A DNA stretch of 5,963 nucleotides from assembly GCA_027886785.1 (NCBI GenBank), contig JAPCJV010000133.1:1-5963 (forward strand). Direction: 5' to 3'. The notes under the pieces were generated by a model that was not told the origin of the DNA, did no database searches, and was given only the letters and a program-made list of their open reading frames with translations. This document shows, in pieces, positions 1-5,645 of this stretch. The position numbers were made by a program, and so were the translations under genes. The DNA is from Nitrososphaerota archaeon (lineage in GTDB: Archaea > Thermoproteota > Nitrososphaeria > Nitrososphaerales > CADDZS01). The stretch's first letter is position 1, and each line of letters opens with the position of its first letter.

Positions 1-378
1 CGTCGGAAGGTAGGCTTCGATTTCTATGGGGCTGTCAACGTACTCGAATTCAACCAGGAAGATTTGCTTCCCGTCCATGAACTGCTTCACGTGATGCAAT
101 TCATGCACTACGTCTAGGTACAGGACGGCTTCGTCGGAGGTGCGCAGGTGATGGGCGCTTATGATCAAGTGGCCGTCCTCATCACTGACAGACATGTATC
201 CGAATTTGGCTGAGTAAAACTCTACCTTCAAGTTCTTCAGAATCTCGTCCGTCTTTTCTCCGAAAAGCTCTCTCACTGCGGGAACCTTCTCAAATCCTGA
301 GAAATAATCCGTGAAACGGTAGAGAGTGACTTTTGCCTCTCTGGTAATTTGGACTTCGGGTAATGTTGCGTTCGTCAT
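1..378 (-). CDS. HExxH metallopeptidase-like protein, C-terminus cut off by window edge
   Basis: The frame is open from an ATG at 378 down to base 1 without a stop, giving the first 126 residues of a protein whose end lies outside the window. The key feature is HELHH at residues 92-96, a HExxH zinc-binding motif, on a helix that continues VKQFMDGK. It is followed by YVDSPIEIEAY (113-123); the acidic residues there, for example E121, are placed like the third ligand of gluzincin-type peptidases. The preceding stretch, with YSAKFGYMSVSD (55-66) and LYLDVV (86-91), has the look of a small beta sheet leading into the motif helix. No signal peptide or membrane segment is visible, so it is probably cytoplasmic. 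I recall similar short uncharacterised proteins with a HELxHVKQFM-type motif in archaea, but cannot name a family. The start is the only ATG near a sensible N-terminus; upstream AGGT is a weak ribosome-site match. It lies 62 bp downstream of the hydrolase gene on the same strand and could be co-transcribed. Proteolytic activity is an inference from the motif. Confidence 0.8.
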   Translation of the reverse strand, partial: MTNATLPEVQITREAKVTLYRFTDYFSGFEKVPAVRELFGEKTDEILKNLKVEFYSAKFGYMSVSDEDGHLIISAHHLRTSDEAVLYLDVVHELHHVKQFMDGKQIFLVEFEYVDSPIEIEAYLPT

Positions 379-440
379 GATAAGGTGAACCTGGCCGAAT
401 AGTTGTGGAATATCATTGCAGAATCGCTTGGAAGAGTGTT

Positions 441-1190
441 CTAGTTCAAAGATAGAACGAATTCATTGAGGTGACGATTGAAATCTGAAGGCCTTTCGAG
501 CATGGGGAGGTGCGAGGAATCTCTCATGATCACGAGTTTTGACTTTGGGATGTTTTCTTTCATGTACACGGACCAAGTCAAAGGTGCCATCTTATCCTCT
601 TCACCGGCAATAATCAAAATCGGAATAGAAATGGACTGCAGTTTTTGCCTTACATCGAAACTATTGCATGCCTCATAGTCTCCGGCTGCGACTCGGCTGT
701 TACACTTTAGAATTTCATTTGTCACAAACCGGATCGTTTCGAGATTCGTCTTTGAAGAAAATTGTCTAGGACCCACGACAGATTTTACTGTCTCCTCGAA
801 GCGAGATCTGAGTCCTTCTCTAATCGAGGGTAGAACTCCCAACTTTGCACCGGTACAAACCAAAACAGCTCCCTTCAGATTCCCCGGATGCTCAATGGAA
901 TTCAAGAGTGCGATAGCGCCGCCCATGGAATGTCCGACTAGTATCGCTTTTTCGGGACAGGTCTTTACTACGAATTCTGAGACGATATCGGAGTACGCCT
1001 TAATTTCAATTTCCCGGCTTAGCGGGGATGATTTCCCATGTCCAGGTAGATCAAGTGTAATAATTTTGAATCGGTCCGAAAGAATTTTTTGATGATTCCA
1101 GAAAGAGGAATTTTCACAAGCTCCATGCACGAATACTATTGATTTTCCAGATCCAACTTGGTCGTAAGCGACACTCGAGCCCTTTAACAT
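441..1190 (-). CDS. Alpha/beta-fold hydrolase
   Basis: This is a complete 249-residue single-domain alpha/beta hydrolase, the usual length for the family. VHG (21-23) is the oxyanion-hole region after the first core strand. DLPGHGKS (47-54) is the classic turn, and GHSMGG (86-91) is the nucleophile elbow with S88. D199 in GEEDK and H227 in SSHLPMLERP complete a Ser-Asp-His triad. Residues about 115-185 form the variable cap that sets substrate choice. There is no signal peptide, so it should act in the cytoplasm on an ester, thioester, lactone or C-C bond substrate that the sequence does not reveal. The ATG at 1190 places the first strand at the expected distance from VHG. The bases just upstream read CCTCCTG, not a ribosome site, so initiation may be leaderless or on a short leader. 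It stands 250 bp downstream of the mutase gene behind possible terminators, so it is probably transcribed separately. The fold assignment is firm; the specific function is unknown. Confidence 0.93.
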   Translation of the reverse strand: MLKGSSVAYDQVGSGKSIVFVHGACENSSFWNHQKILSDRFKIITLDLPGHGKSSPLSREIEIKAYSDIVSEFVVKTCPEKAILVGHSMGGAIALLNSIEHPGNLKGAVLVCTGAKLGVLPSIREGLRSRFEETVKSVVGPRQFSSKTNLETIRFVTNEILKCNSRVAAGDYEACNSFDVRQKLQSISIPILIIAGEEDKMAPLTWSVYMKENIPKSKLVIMRDSSHLPMLERPSDFNRHLNEFVLSLN

Positions 1191-1230
1191 CAGGAGGGGT
1201 GGTGCGTTCGACGTTATGCATTCACGTCCA

Positions 1231-1250
1231 AAATTATTTCCTTAAAGGGA
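1231..1250 (-). promoter_or_regulatory. Possible archaeal TATA-type promoter of the hydrolase gene
   Basis: On the minus strand this AT-rich stretch reads CCCTTTAAGGAAATAATTTT. Either TTTAAGG or AATAATTTT could be a TATA element. Counting about 26 bases downstream puts the transcript start near 1205-1217, leaving a short leader of roughly 15-27 bases before the ATG at 1190, with no ribosome site. This assumes an archaeal host and rests on base composition and spacing only. Confidence 0.25.
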
Positions 1251-1268
1251 AAACATCCAAATCGAAGC

Positions 1269-1285
1269 CTCAAAAAAATCCTGAG
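1269..1285 (-). terminator. Possible oligo-T terminator (T7)
   Basis: On the minus strand the site reads CTCAGGATTTTTTTGAG: seven T residues (1272-1278) bracketed by a very short CTCA/TGAG repeat. Archaeal RNA polymerase can stop at such T-runs without a strong hairpin. It lies about 165 bp beyond the mutase stop codon and just upstream of the hydrolase promoter candidate, so it would separate the two transcripts. Confidence 0.3.
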
Positions 1286-1340
1286 TGCTGGGTCCACGAT
1301 CAGAGGTATAGACCTCAACGGGTATAAGTAATTCGAATCG

Positions 1341-1356
1341 GTATTAGAAAAAATAC
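1341..1356 (-). terminator. Possible oligo-T terminator (T6) of the mutase operon
   Basis: On the minus strand this reads GTATTTTTTCTAATAC: a run of six T residues enclosed by a five-base inverted repeat (GTATT/AATAC). It lies about 85-100 bp past the mutase stop codon. It is the first T-run longer than five downstream of the gene and, with the T7 run further on, could form a tandem termination zone. The stem is weak, so the T-run is the main evidence. Confidence 0.3.
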
Positions 1357-1440
1357 TGGAAATGGAAAACTGAAACAATAATATTTTATCCACCTCCCAA
1401 ATCCCCAGTGGCGCCGGCCTAGTGCGATGCTAATAGCTAT

Positions 1441-3066
1441 TTAGATTTCAATCTGAGAATGATATTCGCCGTAGGCAGACCTGAGGGCATTACTGACTTC
1501 GCCCGTTGTTGCCCCTTGCTTTACCGCATCGAGAATAAAGGGAACCAAGTTTTGTCTCCTTACCGTATCCTTAGAGGCCTGATCTTGTAATTTCGAAATG
1601 GCTTTTTCAAAGTTCAGCTTGCTTCTTTCCCTTTTGATCTTTTTCAATTGGCTTAACTGACGAGAAACGGATTTTGGAGAAATATTTTGTGGTCTAAAGG
1701 ACTCGCTAGCGTCCATATCGAATTTGTTGACTCCGACGATCACTTTTTCCCCGGTGTCCACTGCTTTCTGAAATTCGTATGCACTCTTCTGAATTTCCCT
1801 TTGTACATATCCAGACTTTATCGCCTCCAAAGCCCCCCCGAGTCGCTGGATTTTTTCCAATTCTTCTAGTGCTCTAGATTCAATTTCAGAAGTAAGATTT
1901 TCCAGATAATAAGATCCACCAATTGGATCCGAAGTACCGATAACACCAGTTTCATCCGCAATGATTTGTTGCGTGCGTAGAGCTATGGTGGCTGCTTCCT
2001 CCGAGGGTAAACCAAGAGCTTCATCATAGGAATTTGTATGGAGGGACTGAGCACCCCCTAAAATCGCGGCGAGAGCTTGAGTTGACACTCTTACTACGTT
2101 GTTCAACGGTTGCTGTGCAGTGAGCGTCTCGCCACTCGTCTGCACGTGAAACTTCAATTTCATCGAGTCCTCATTTCTAGATCCAAACCGATTTTTGACA
2201 ATATTCGCCCAGATTCGTCGCGCCGCCCTAAACTTCGCAATCTCTTCAAAGAAATCGTTCCGGCAGGCGAAGAAGAAGGACAATTGGCTGCAAAAGGAAT
2301 CGATGGGAAGCTCTCGATTAATTGCACCGTTTACGTATTCAATCGCGTCGGCAAAAGTAAAGGAGAGCTCTTGGATGGCGTTTGCACCCGCCTCTCGAAT
2401 ATGGTATCCAGAAATGCTGATGGGATGCCACTTGGGCATTTCTTTCGCGCAAAACTCGATAATGTCTAACGATAGGCTCAGCGAATTCTCCGGAGGATAA
2501 ATGTACGTGTTGCGCGCAGCGTATTCTTTCAAAATGTCGTTCTGAACCGTGCCCCTCAGTTCGGCTCTGGGAATGCCTCGAGATTCTGCAGCCGCAACAT
2601 ACATGGTAAGCATGGTCGAGGCTGTAGCGTTAATGGTCATGCTCGTACTCACTTGTCCCACGGGAATCCCGTCAAACAATTCCTTCATGTTGTCCAAAGT
2701 GCTGATTGCGACTCCAACCTTTCCGACCTCACCTTCAGCTCTTGAGCTGTCTGAATCAAGGCCAAGCTGAGTCGGCAAATCGAACGCGACGCTTAGACCG
2801 GTCTGCCCTCTACTCATGAGATACTTGAATCGCTTGTTGGTATCGTGGGCAGTTCCGAATCCGGTGTACTGGCGCATTGTCCATAGCCGCTTACGGTACA
2901 TATCCGGGTAGATTCCGCGAGAGAAAGGAAACTCGCCTGGCGCGCCGAGCTCACTTTGCGTTGGGCGGGCGGTGCATACTAAATCAACTGGAATCCCCGA
3001 ATCAGTTTCAATTCTCTTAAGATCAGGGTTCTTTTTTCCATCGTTTGATTTAGGCGTTAGGTTCAT
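1441..3066 (-). CDS. mcmA1: Methylmalonyl-CoA mutase, large (catalytic) subunit of the two-subunit type
   Basis: This B12-dependent mutase interconverts (R)-methylmalonyl-CoA and succinyl-CoA by a radical mechanism. At 541 residues it is a full-length catalytic chain, consisting of a TIM barrel and a short linker, without the C-terminal B12-binding domain (no DxHxxG motif). Its partner small subunit must be encoded elsewhere. Family landmarks are TMRQYTGFGTAHDTNKRF (63-80), LSVAFDLPTQLGLDSD (91-106), GTVQNDILKEYAARNTYIY (172-190), ISISGYHIREAGANA (216-230), QSLHTNSYDEALGLP (340-354) and VIVGVNKF (442-449). Y67, R185 and Y221-H222 match the substrate-binding tyrosine, arginine and Tyr-His pair of known methylmalonyl-CoA mutases. 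Isobutyryl-CoA mutase has Phe and Gln at the first two positions and 2-hydroxyisobutyryl-CoA mutase lacks the tyrosine, so the methylmalonyl specificity call is good. The ATG start overlaps the meaB stop by four bases (ATGA), implying translational coupling. The pathway is the 3-hydroxypropionate/4-hydroxybutyrate cycle if the host is an autotrophic archaeon, otherwise propionate metabolism. Confidence 0.97.
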   Translation of the reverse strand: MNLTPKSNDGKKNPDLKRIETDSGIPVDLVCTARPTQSELGAPGEFPFSRGIYPDMYRKRLWTMRQYTGFGTAHDTNKRFKYLMSRGQTGLSVAFDLPTQLGLDSDSSRAEGEVGKVGVAISTLDNMKELFDGIPVGQVSTSMTINATASTMLTMYVAAAESRGIPRAELRGTVQNDILKEYAARNTYIYPPENSLSLSLDIIEFCAKEMPKWHPISISGYHIREAGANAIQELSFTFADAIEYVNGAINRELPIDSFCSQLSFFFACRNDFFEEIAKFRAARRIWANIVKNRFGSRNEDSMKLKFHVQTSGETLTAQQPLNNVVRVSTQALAAILGGAQSLHTNSYDEALGLPSEEAATIALRTQQIIADETGVIGTSDPIGGSYYLENLTSEIESRALEELEKIQRLGGALEAIKSGYVQREIQKSAYEFQKAVDTGEKVIVGVNKFDMDASESFRPQNISPKSVSRQLSQLKKIKRERSKLNFEKAISKLQDQASKDTVRRQNLVPFILDAVKQGATTGEVSNALRSAYGEYHSQIEI

Positions 3067-4013
3067 CCCCGATTTCGGTCAAAATTCGGCGCGTATTTTT
3101 TAAGTAGCTCATCCGCGGCGGAATCCGGATCAATGCTATACTCGAGTAATTTGTCGAGAAGAGTTTGAAATTCTTTGTCTCTCTGAAGTCGGAAAGTTAT
3201 TTCCTTCCTGACTACCTCCGTGACATTTTCCATCAATTCGTCTGCCAGCCTTTTTCTCGATCTCAGGGTCTTGGAATCCCCAAGGGTTTCACGGTATTTC
3301 TTTAGCGCCCCTATCAGTTCTTCGATGCCAGCAGAGGTTTTTGCACTGATTTTGATAGCTATTTGGCGCCATCCAAATTCTTTGTTCGAAAGAATCGCAC
3401 CTAGGTTGTAGACGACTTTGTCTGCCCCAGGGAGATCACTTTTGTTAATTGCAAAAATATCCCCAATTTCCATCAACCCAGCTTTCGCCGCCTGAATTTC
3501 ATCTCCTAGTTCGGGCATCAAGACGACCACGGTTACATCGGCGATTCGCATAATGTCCACCTCGGTCTGTCCTATTCCTACTGTTTCGACAAAAATCATG
3601 TCAAAACTAGCGGCGTCAAGGATTCGTACGACGTTCCGAGTAACCCGCGATAGGCCACCTTCGGAACCCCGAGTTGCCATGCTTCTAATGTACACATCCT
3701 TGTCCAGAGAATGCTCCAACATCCGGACTCGATCTCCAAGGATCGCTCCTCCAGAAATGGGGCTGGTAGGATCCACCGCGACTACTGCAACCCGTTTTCC
3801 CTCGACTCGATACTTTTTCACTAGCTGATCCACAAGTGAGCTTTTTCCAGTCCCGGGAGGTCCCGTAATTCCTACTATGAATGCAGAACTAGTGTGAGGA
3901 TAAAGCTCGCTCAAAAGTTTCCTGAAACCGGGGTCTCCATTTTCAACTAAGCTGATAGCTCGTGAGATCGCTTTTCGGTCCCCTCTGAGTACTCCCTCGC
4001 TCAGACTCTGCAA
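3063..4013 (-). CDS. meaB: MeaB/ArgK-type G-protein chaperone of methylmalonyl-CoA mutase
   Basis: MeaB couples GTP hydrolysis to loading of adenosylcobalamin onto methylmalonyl-CoA mutase and protects the enzyme from inactivation. At 316 residues it is normal length. The Walker A motif GPPGTGKSS spans 51-59. DPTSPISGGAILGDRVRM (81-98) is the family's metal-binding/switch stretch, and MATRG lies at 112-116. ETVGIGQTEVDI (143-154) provides the Walker B/DxxG-like element, and NKSD (190-193) gives guanine specificity. The C-terminal helices (about 245-316) form the dimerisation arm. Older annotations call this family a lysine/arginine/ornithine transport ATPase, which is misleading here. The start is TTG at 4013: no ATG or GTG lies between the upstream in-frame stop (4038-4040) and the conserved N-terminal helix GDRKAISRAISLVE (11-24). 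No ribosome site is visible. It is the first gene of the operon and is followed directly by its client enzyme, with a four-base overlap. Confidence 0.96.
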   Translation of the reverse strand: MQSLSEGVLRGDRKAISRAISLVENGDPGFRKLLSELYPHTSSAFIVGITGPPGTGKSSLVDQLVKKYRVEGKRVAVVAVDPTSPISGGAILGDRVRMLEHSLDKDVYIRSMATRGSEGGLSRVTRNVVRILDAASFDMIFVETVGIGQTEVDIMRIADVTVVVLMPELGDEIQAAKAGLMEIGDIFAINKSDLPGADKVVYNLGAILSNKEFGWRQIAIKISAKTSAGIEELIGALKKYRETLGDSKTLRSRKRLADELMENVTEVVRKEITFRLQRDKEFQTLLDKLLEYSIDPDSAADELLKKYAPNFDRNRG

Positions 4014-4056
4014 TGATCTTGTATTATGATAGGGAGTTTATCAAGGTTCAAGAGTT
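4014..4056. promoter_or_regulatory. Short divergent promoter region between meaB and the tRNA-binding protein gene
   Basis: Only 43 bp separate the two divergent start codons, so both promoters must lie here or reach into the opposing genes. The stretch is AT-rich, with TATTATGAT (4022-4030) and TTTATC (4037-4042) as the best TATA-like pieces; the first ends 26 bp before the plus-strand ATG, suiting a leaderless transcript. Neither start has a clear ribosome site; AAGG at 4043-4046 is a weak match for the plus-strand gene. If that gene really begins at a later in-frame GTG (4105), the region would be 91 bp. Confidence 0.4.
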
Positions 4057-4464
4057 ATGAGTCTCTCAAAAATCCATTTAGGTAAAGTAAAACCCAGTGC
4101 GCACGTGCCTCCCGACATTGCCCAAGTCAAACCAGAAATCGGAATTGATGTGTTAGAAAAAATCGATATCCGGGTGGGAACGATCTTGTTGGTTGAGGAA
4201 GTTAGAAATTCCGAAAATTTGGTTCGACTGACTGTAGATTTCGGAAATCATACGAGAAAAATCCTTTCTGGAATGAAAAAGGAAAGAATCGACGTTCAGG
4301 AGATCTGTGGCAAACAGGCGTTATTTGTTGTCAACCTAAAACCTAGAAAAATTATGGGAGAGATCTCTGAAGGGCTGCTCTTTGACATTGGCTTTGCAGA
4401 TGGGATAAACCCTGCACTGGCAGTCCCGGAAAGGATAGTACCTAACGGTGCGAAGGCCGGATAA
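4057..4464 (+). CDS. tRNA-binding domain protein (CsaA / MetRS-beta-like OB fold)
   Basis: This 135-residue protein consists of a short N-terminal extension and one tRNA-binding OB-fold domain (about 32-135), as found in CsaA, in the C-terminal domain of bacterial methionyl-tRNA synthetase and in archaeal stand-alone MetRS-beta proteins. Markers are EKIDIRVGTI (34-43), the RKILSGM strand (67-73), GKQALFVVNLKPRKIMG (85-101) with SEGLLFDIG (104-112), and a closing PERIVPNGAKAG (124-135) that corresponds to the usual PDRxVPNGxxI ending. The expected role is binding tRNA, either to assist methionyl-tRNA synthetase or as a CsaA-like chaperone; the sequence cannot separate these. The first 30 or so residues lack similarity I recognise. 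An in-frame GTG at codon 17 (4105) is an alternative start that would remove half of them. The gene is divergent from meaB and probably unrelated to the mutase. Confidence 0.9.
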   Translation: MSLSKIHLGKVKPSAHVPPDIAQVKPEIGIDVLEKIDIRVGTILLVEEVRNSENLVRLTVDFGNHTRKILSGMKKERIDVQEICGKQALFVVNLKPRKIMGEISEGLLFDIGFADGINPALAVPERIVPNGAKAG

Positions 4465-4478
4465 AAAGATCTAAGAGT

Positions 4479-4491
4479 CGCGATTTTCGCG
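4479..4491 (+). terminator. Small hairpin downstream of the tRNA-binding protein gene
   Basis: CGCGA-TTT-TCGCG is a perfect five-base-pair GC-rich stem with a three-base loop, starting 15 bases after the stop codon. No strong T-run follows (only CTTCGTTTA), so as an intrinsic terminator it is weak. It also sits just before the damaged 5' end of the next reading frame. Confidence 0.3.
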
Positions 4492-4558
4492 CTTCGTTTA
4501 ATCACTTAAAGAACTGCTTCTAGGGACATATGACAGACTCGTTCCCGGAATAAGAAAT

Positions 4559-4768
4559 ATGAAAGGTAACATCAGCTATTTTGCCGGATTAGACATAGAG
4601 CGCAACGCGATGGTGAACGTAAGCGAATGGGATTCACTTTTTTCGGCAAAACAGATGGAGACCTTCCTGCCCATGCTCGATCTCCCTCGTCAAATCGTAG
4701 AACTGGGTGTGAGATTCGAAAGGCCTATTATTAATTTCAGTCATATTTGGGCAAAAGAAAAAGAGTAG
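4559..4768 (+). CDS. ABM-like dimeric alpha/beta-barrel protein, probably 5'-truncated or a pseudogene
   Basis: The 69-residue frame from the ATG at 4559 contains NAMVNVSEWDSLFSAKQME (16-34), followed by LPMLDL (37-42) and ELGVRFERPIINFSHIW (48-64). I recognise this as the second half of small antibiotic-biosynthesis-monooxygenase-like proteins, ferredoxin-like folds that dimerise into a beta barrel and usually have about 95-110 residues. Similarity seems to continue upstream: the same frame is open from 4502 and bases 4505-4558 encode LKELLLGTYDRLVPGIRN, which fits the family's first helix. That extension has no ATG, GTG or TTG, and the first strand is absent. Either a non-standard start is used (CTG at 4514 is the only near candidate), or the 5' end has been lost or frameshifted. 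CCCGGA upstream of 4559 is a poor ribosome site. Many family members have no known substrate. The gene lies 94 bp after the tRNA-binding protein gene on the same strand. Confidence 0.55.
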   Translation: MKGNISYFAGLDIERNAMVNVSEWDSLFSAKQMETFLPMLDLPRQIVELGVRFERPIINFSHIWAKEKE

Positions 4769-5132
4769 TTCGCAAAAAATACTTCGATTAATCGTTTCCA
4801 TCTCAATTTTCGATGCATAGAAATATGATTTAATTATTCAAATGTCATTCTTGATAAAAGCTGAAGGGATTTAGGATCAATTTGGGAAAGTGTGTAAATA
4901 GGTCGTGCTCTCGTGAATCGTCTTATGGAAACATGTGATTTCCACCTTGGCACAGAAACAACTTCAGGTCCACAAACACGTCAGTAGTAGCACGGAATAT
5001 TACACGCCTTGCTTTACTTGCCAGAAACATCCGCACTACTTTCAACCTCCAATCACGCTTCATAGGGGAGATTTGTGTTTGATCTGCTTCAATATTCCGT
5101 TTCGTGTGAAGAACGAAGATTCAGAAAAGGAT
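4769..5132. other. Mostly non-coding gap between the barrel-protein remnant and the carrier protein gene
   Basis: The two flanking genes converge here. Near the left end are an A6 run at 4774-4779 (T6 on the minus strand, a possible stop for the carboxylase transcript) and a perfect 10-bp palindrome CGATTAATCG (4785-4794) followed by TTT on the plus strand. An AT-rich block (about 4820-4842) and GATAAAAG (4853-4860) could be TATA-like on the plus strand. A 10-bp inverted repeat, ACGGAATATT (4992-5001) and AATATTCCGT (5091-5100), encloses 89 bases. The only coding candidate is the four-cysteine ORF beginning at 4935. Confidence 0.5.
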
Positions 5133-5147
5133 TTACCTCTCACGTAA
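4935..5147 (+). CDS. Possible small four-cysteine (zinc-ribbon-like) protein
   Basis: From a GTG at 4935 this frame encodes 70 residues and includes the ordered pattern CFTC (27-30), then 18 residues, then CLIC (49-52), i.e. CX2C-X18-CX2C, with KHPHYFQPP and LHRGD between the pairs. Such spacing fits a small zinc-binding ribbon, and the tail (RVKNEDSEKD) is charged and plausible for a soluble protein. Against it: there is no ATG start, only GGAA four bases before the GTG as a ribosome site, and its last 15 bases overlap the 3' end of the carrier protein gene on the other strand. An AT-rich block 75-115 bp upstream could serve as promoter. I do not recognise a family. It may be a chance frame. 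Confidence 0.35.
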   Translation: MISTLAQKQLQVHKHVSSSTEYYTPCFTCQKHPHYFQPPITLHRGDLCLICFNIPFRVKNEDSEKDLPLT

Positions 5148-5645
5148 TTTCGCCAGTATCTTGCCCTTTTCGACCATTTCTCCCTCGCGAACTAGGATCT
5201 CTTCAACGATGCTGTTATTCGGAATCTTGATCTGAGCTTCCATTTTCATCGCTTCCAGAACTATGATCGTGTCTCCCTTGTTCAGTGAATCCCCGACCTG
5301 CGCATTGATTTTGATGATTTTCGCCGGAAAATTGGATCTAATCAATCCGCCCGTCGATTTCCCTGCCGAATGATCTTCTCCAGGGATTACCTTCTGCTTT
5401 ATCCGCGCCTCAACTACTTTTCCGTTCGAGACGAATACTACCCGGGAGGGAATGCTCTCGAGGATTTTGACGAAATAGACTTTCTTGTCCAGATAAAGGA
5501 CAGTACTCTCAGGATTTTGAATAAGGACCTCAATTTCGGATATTTTGTTTTCTCCTGCGACAGAATATTTTTTCGCGGTTCCTCCACCAACCGGATCAAT
5601 CGTGACTGCCTTAGTTTTCGACGCAATGGCGATTTCATAATGCAT
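5133..5645 (-). CDS. accB: Biotin carboxyl carrier protein of acetyl-/propionyl-CoA carboxylase
   Basis: This 170-residue protein carries the biotin that shuttles carboxyl groups from biotin carboxylase to the carboxyltransferase of an acyl-CoA carboxylase. The C-terminal biotinyl domain (about 98-170) has the EAMKMEA motif at 131-137; K134 is the biotinylated lysine, 36 residues before the C-terminus, the normal distance. The upstream PAKIIKINAQVGDSLNKGD (107-125) and downstream VREGEMVEKGKILAKL (152-167) are the two symmetrical halves of the domain. The N-terminal 80 residues are rich in beta strands and probably dock the protein onto its partner subunits, as in stand-alone archaeal carriers. 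AAGGAG lies ten bases before the ATG at 5645, the clearest ribosome site in the window, and the start overlaps the end of the biotin carboxylase gene by 11 bases, so the two are one operon. The carboxyltransferase subunit is not seen. Acetyl- and propionyl-CoA cannot be told apart from this subunit. Confidence 0.95.
   Translation of the reverse strand: MHYEIAIASKTKAVTIDPVGGGTAKKYSVAGENKISEIEVLIQNPESTVLYLDKKVYFVKILESIPSRVVFVSNGKVVEARIKQKVIPGEDHSAGKSTGGLIRSNFPAKIIKINAQVGDSLNKGDTIIVLEAMKMEAQIKIPNNSIVEEILVREGEMVEKGKILAKLRER

Larger units (their letters stand above)
1191..1440. other. Intergenic region between mutase and hydrolase genes
   Basis: This 250-bp stretch has no convincing reading frame on either strand. 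On the minus strand, reading away from the mutase stop codon, it holds a GC-rich patch (about 1407-1425, containing GGCGCC), then a T6 run (1348-1353) and a T7 run (1272-1278) that could end the mutase transcript. An AT-rich segment (about 1231-1250) could then serve as promoter of the hydrolase. AATAGCTATT at 1432-1441 is a perfect 10-bp palindrome touching the mutase stop codon, possibly by chance. TTCGAATC at 1332-1339 resembles a tRNA T-loop, but no cloverleaf can be built around it. Confidence 0.6.

Noticed and set aside
1290..1365. Possible tRNA around TTCGAATC (1332-1339)
   Set aside because: The T-loop-like octamer lacks the usual flanking G-rich stem, and no acceptor, D or anticodon stem can be drawn around it.
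2110..2500. Plus-strand reading frames of 101 and 119 codons inside the mutase gene
   Set aside because: They lie antisense to strongly conserved mutase codons, show no recognisable domain, and are shadows of the real gene.
4785..4794. Palindrome CGATTAATCG as an operator
   Set aside because: It lies downstream of converging genes with no regulator nearby, and a single 10-bp palindrome is expected by chance in a window of this size.
4992..5100. 10-bp inverted repeat ACGGAATATT / AATATTCCGT as a mobile-element end
   Set aside because: It encloses only 89 bases with no transposase and no target duplication; a chance match or weak structure is more likely.
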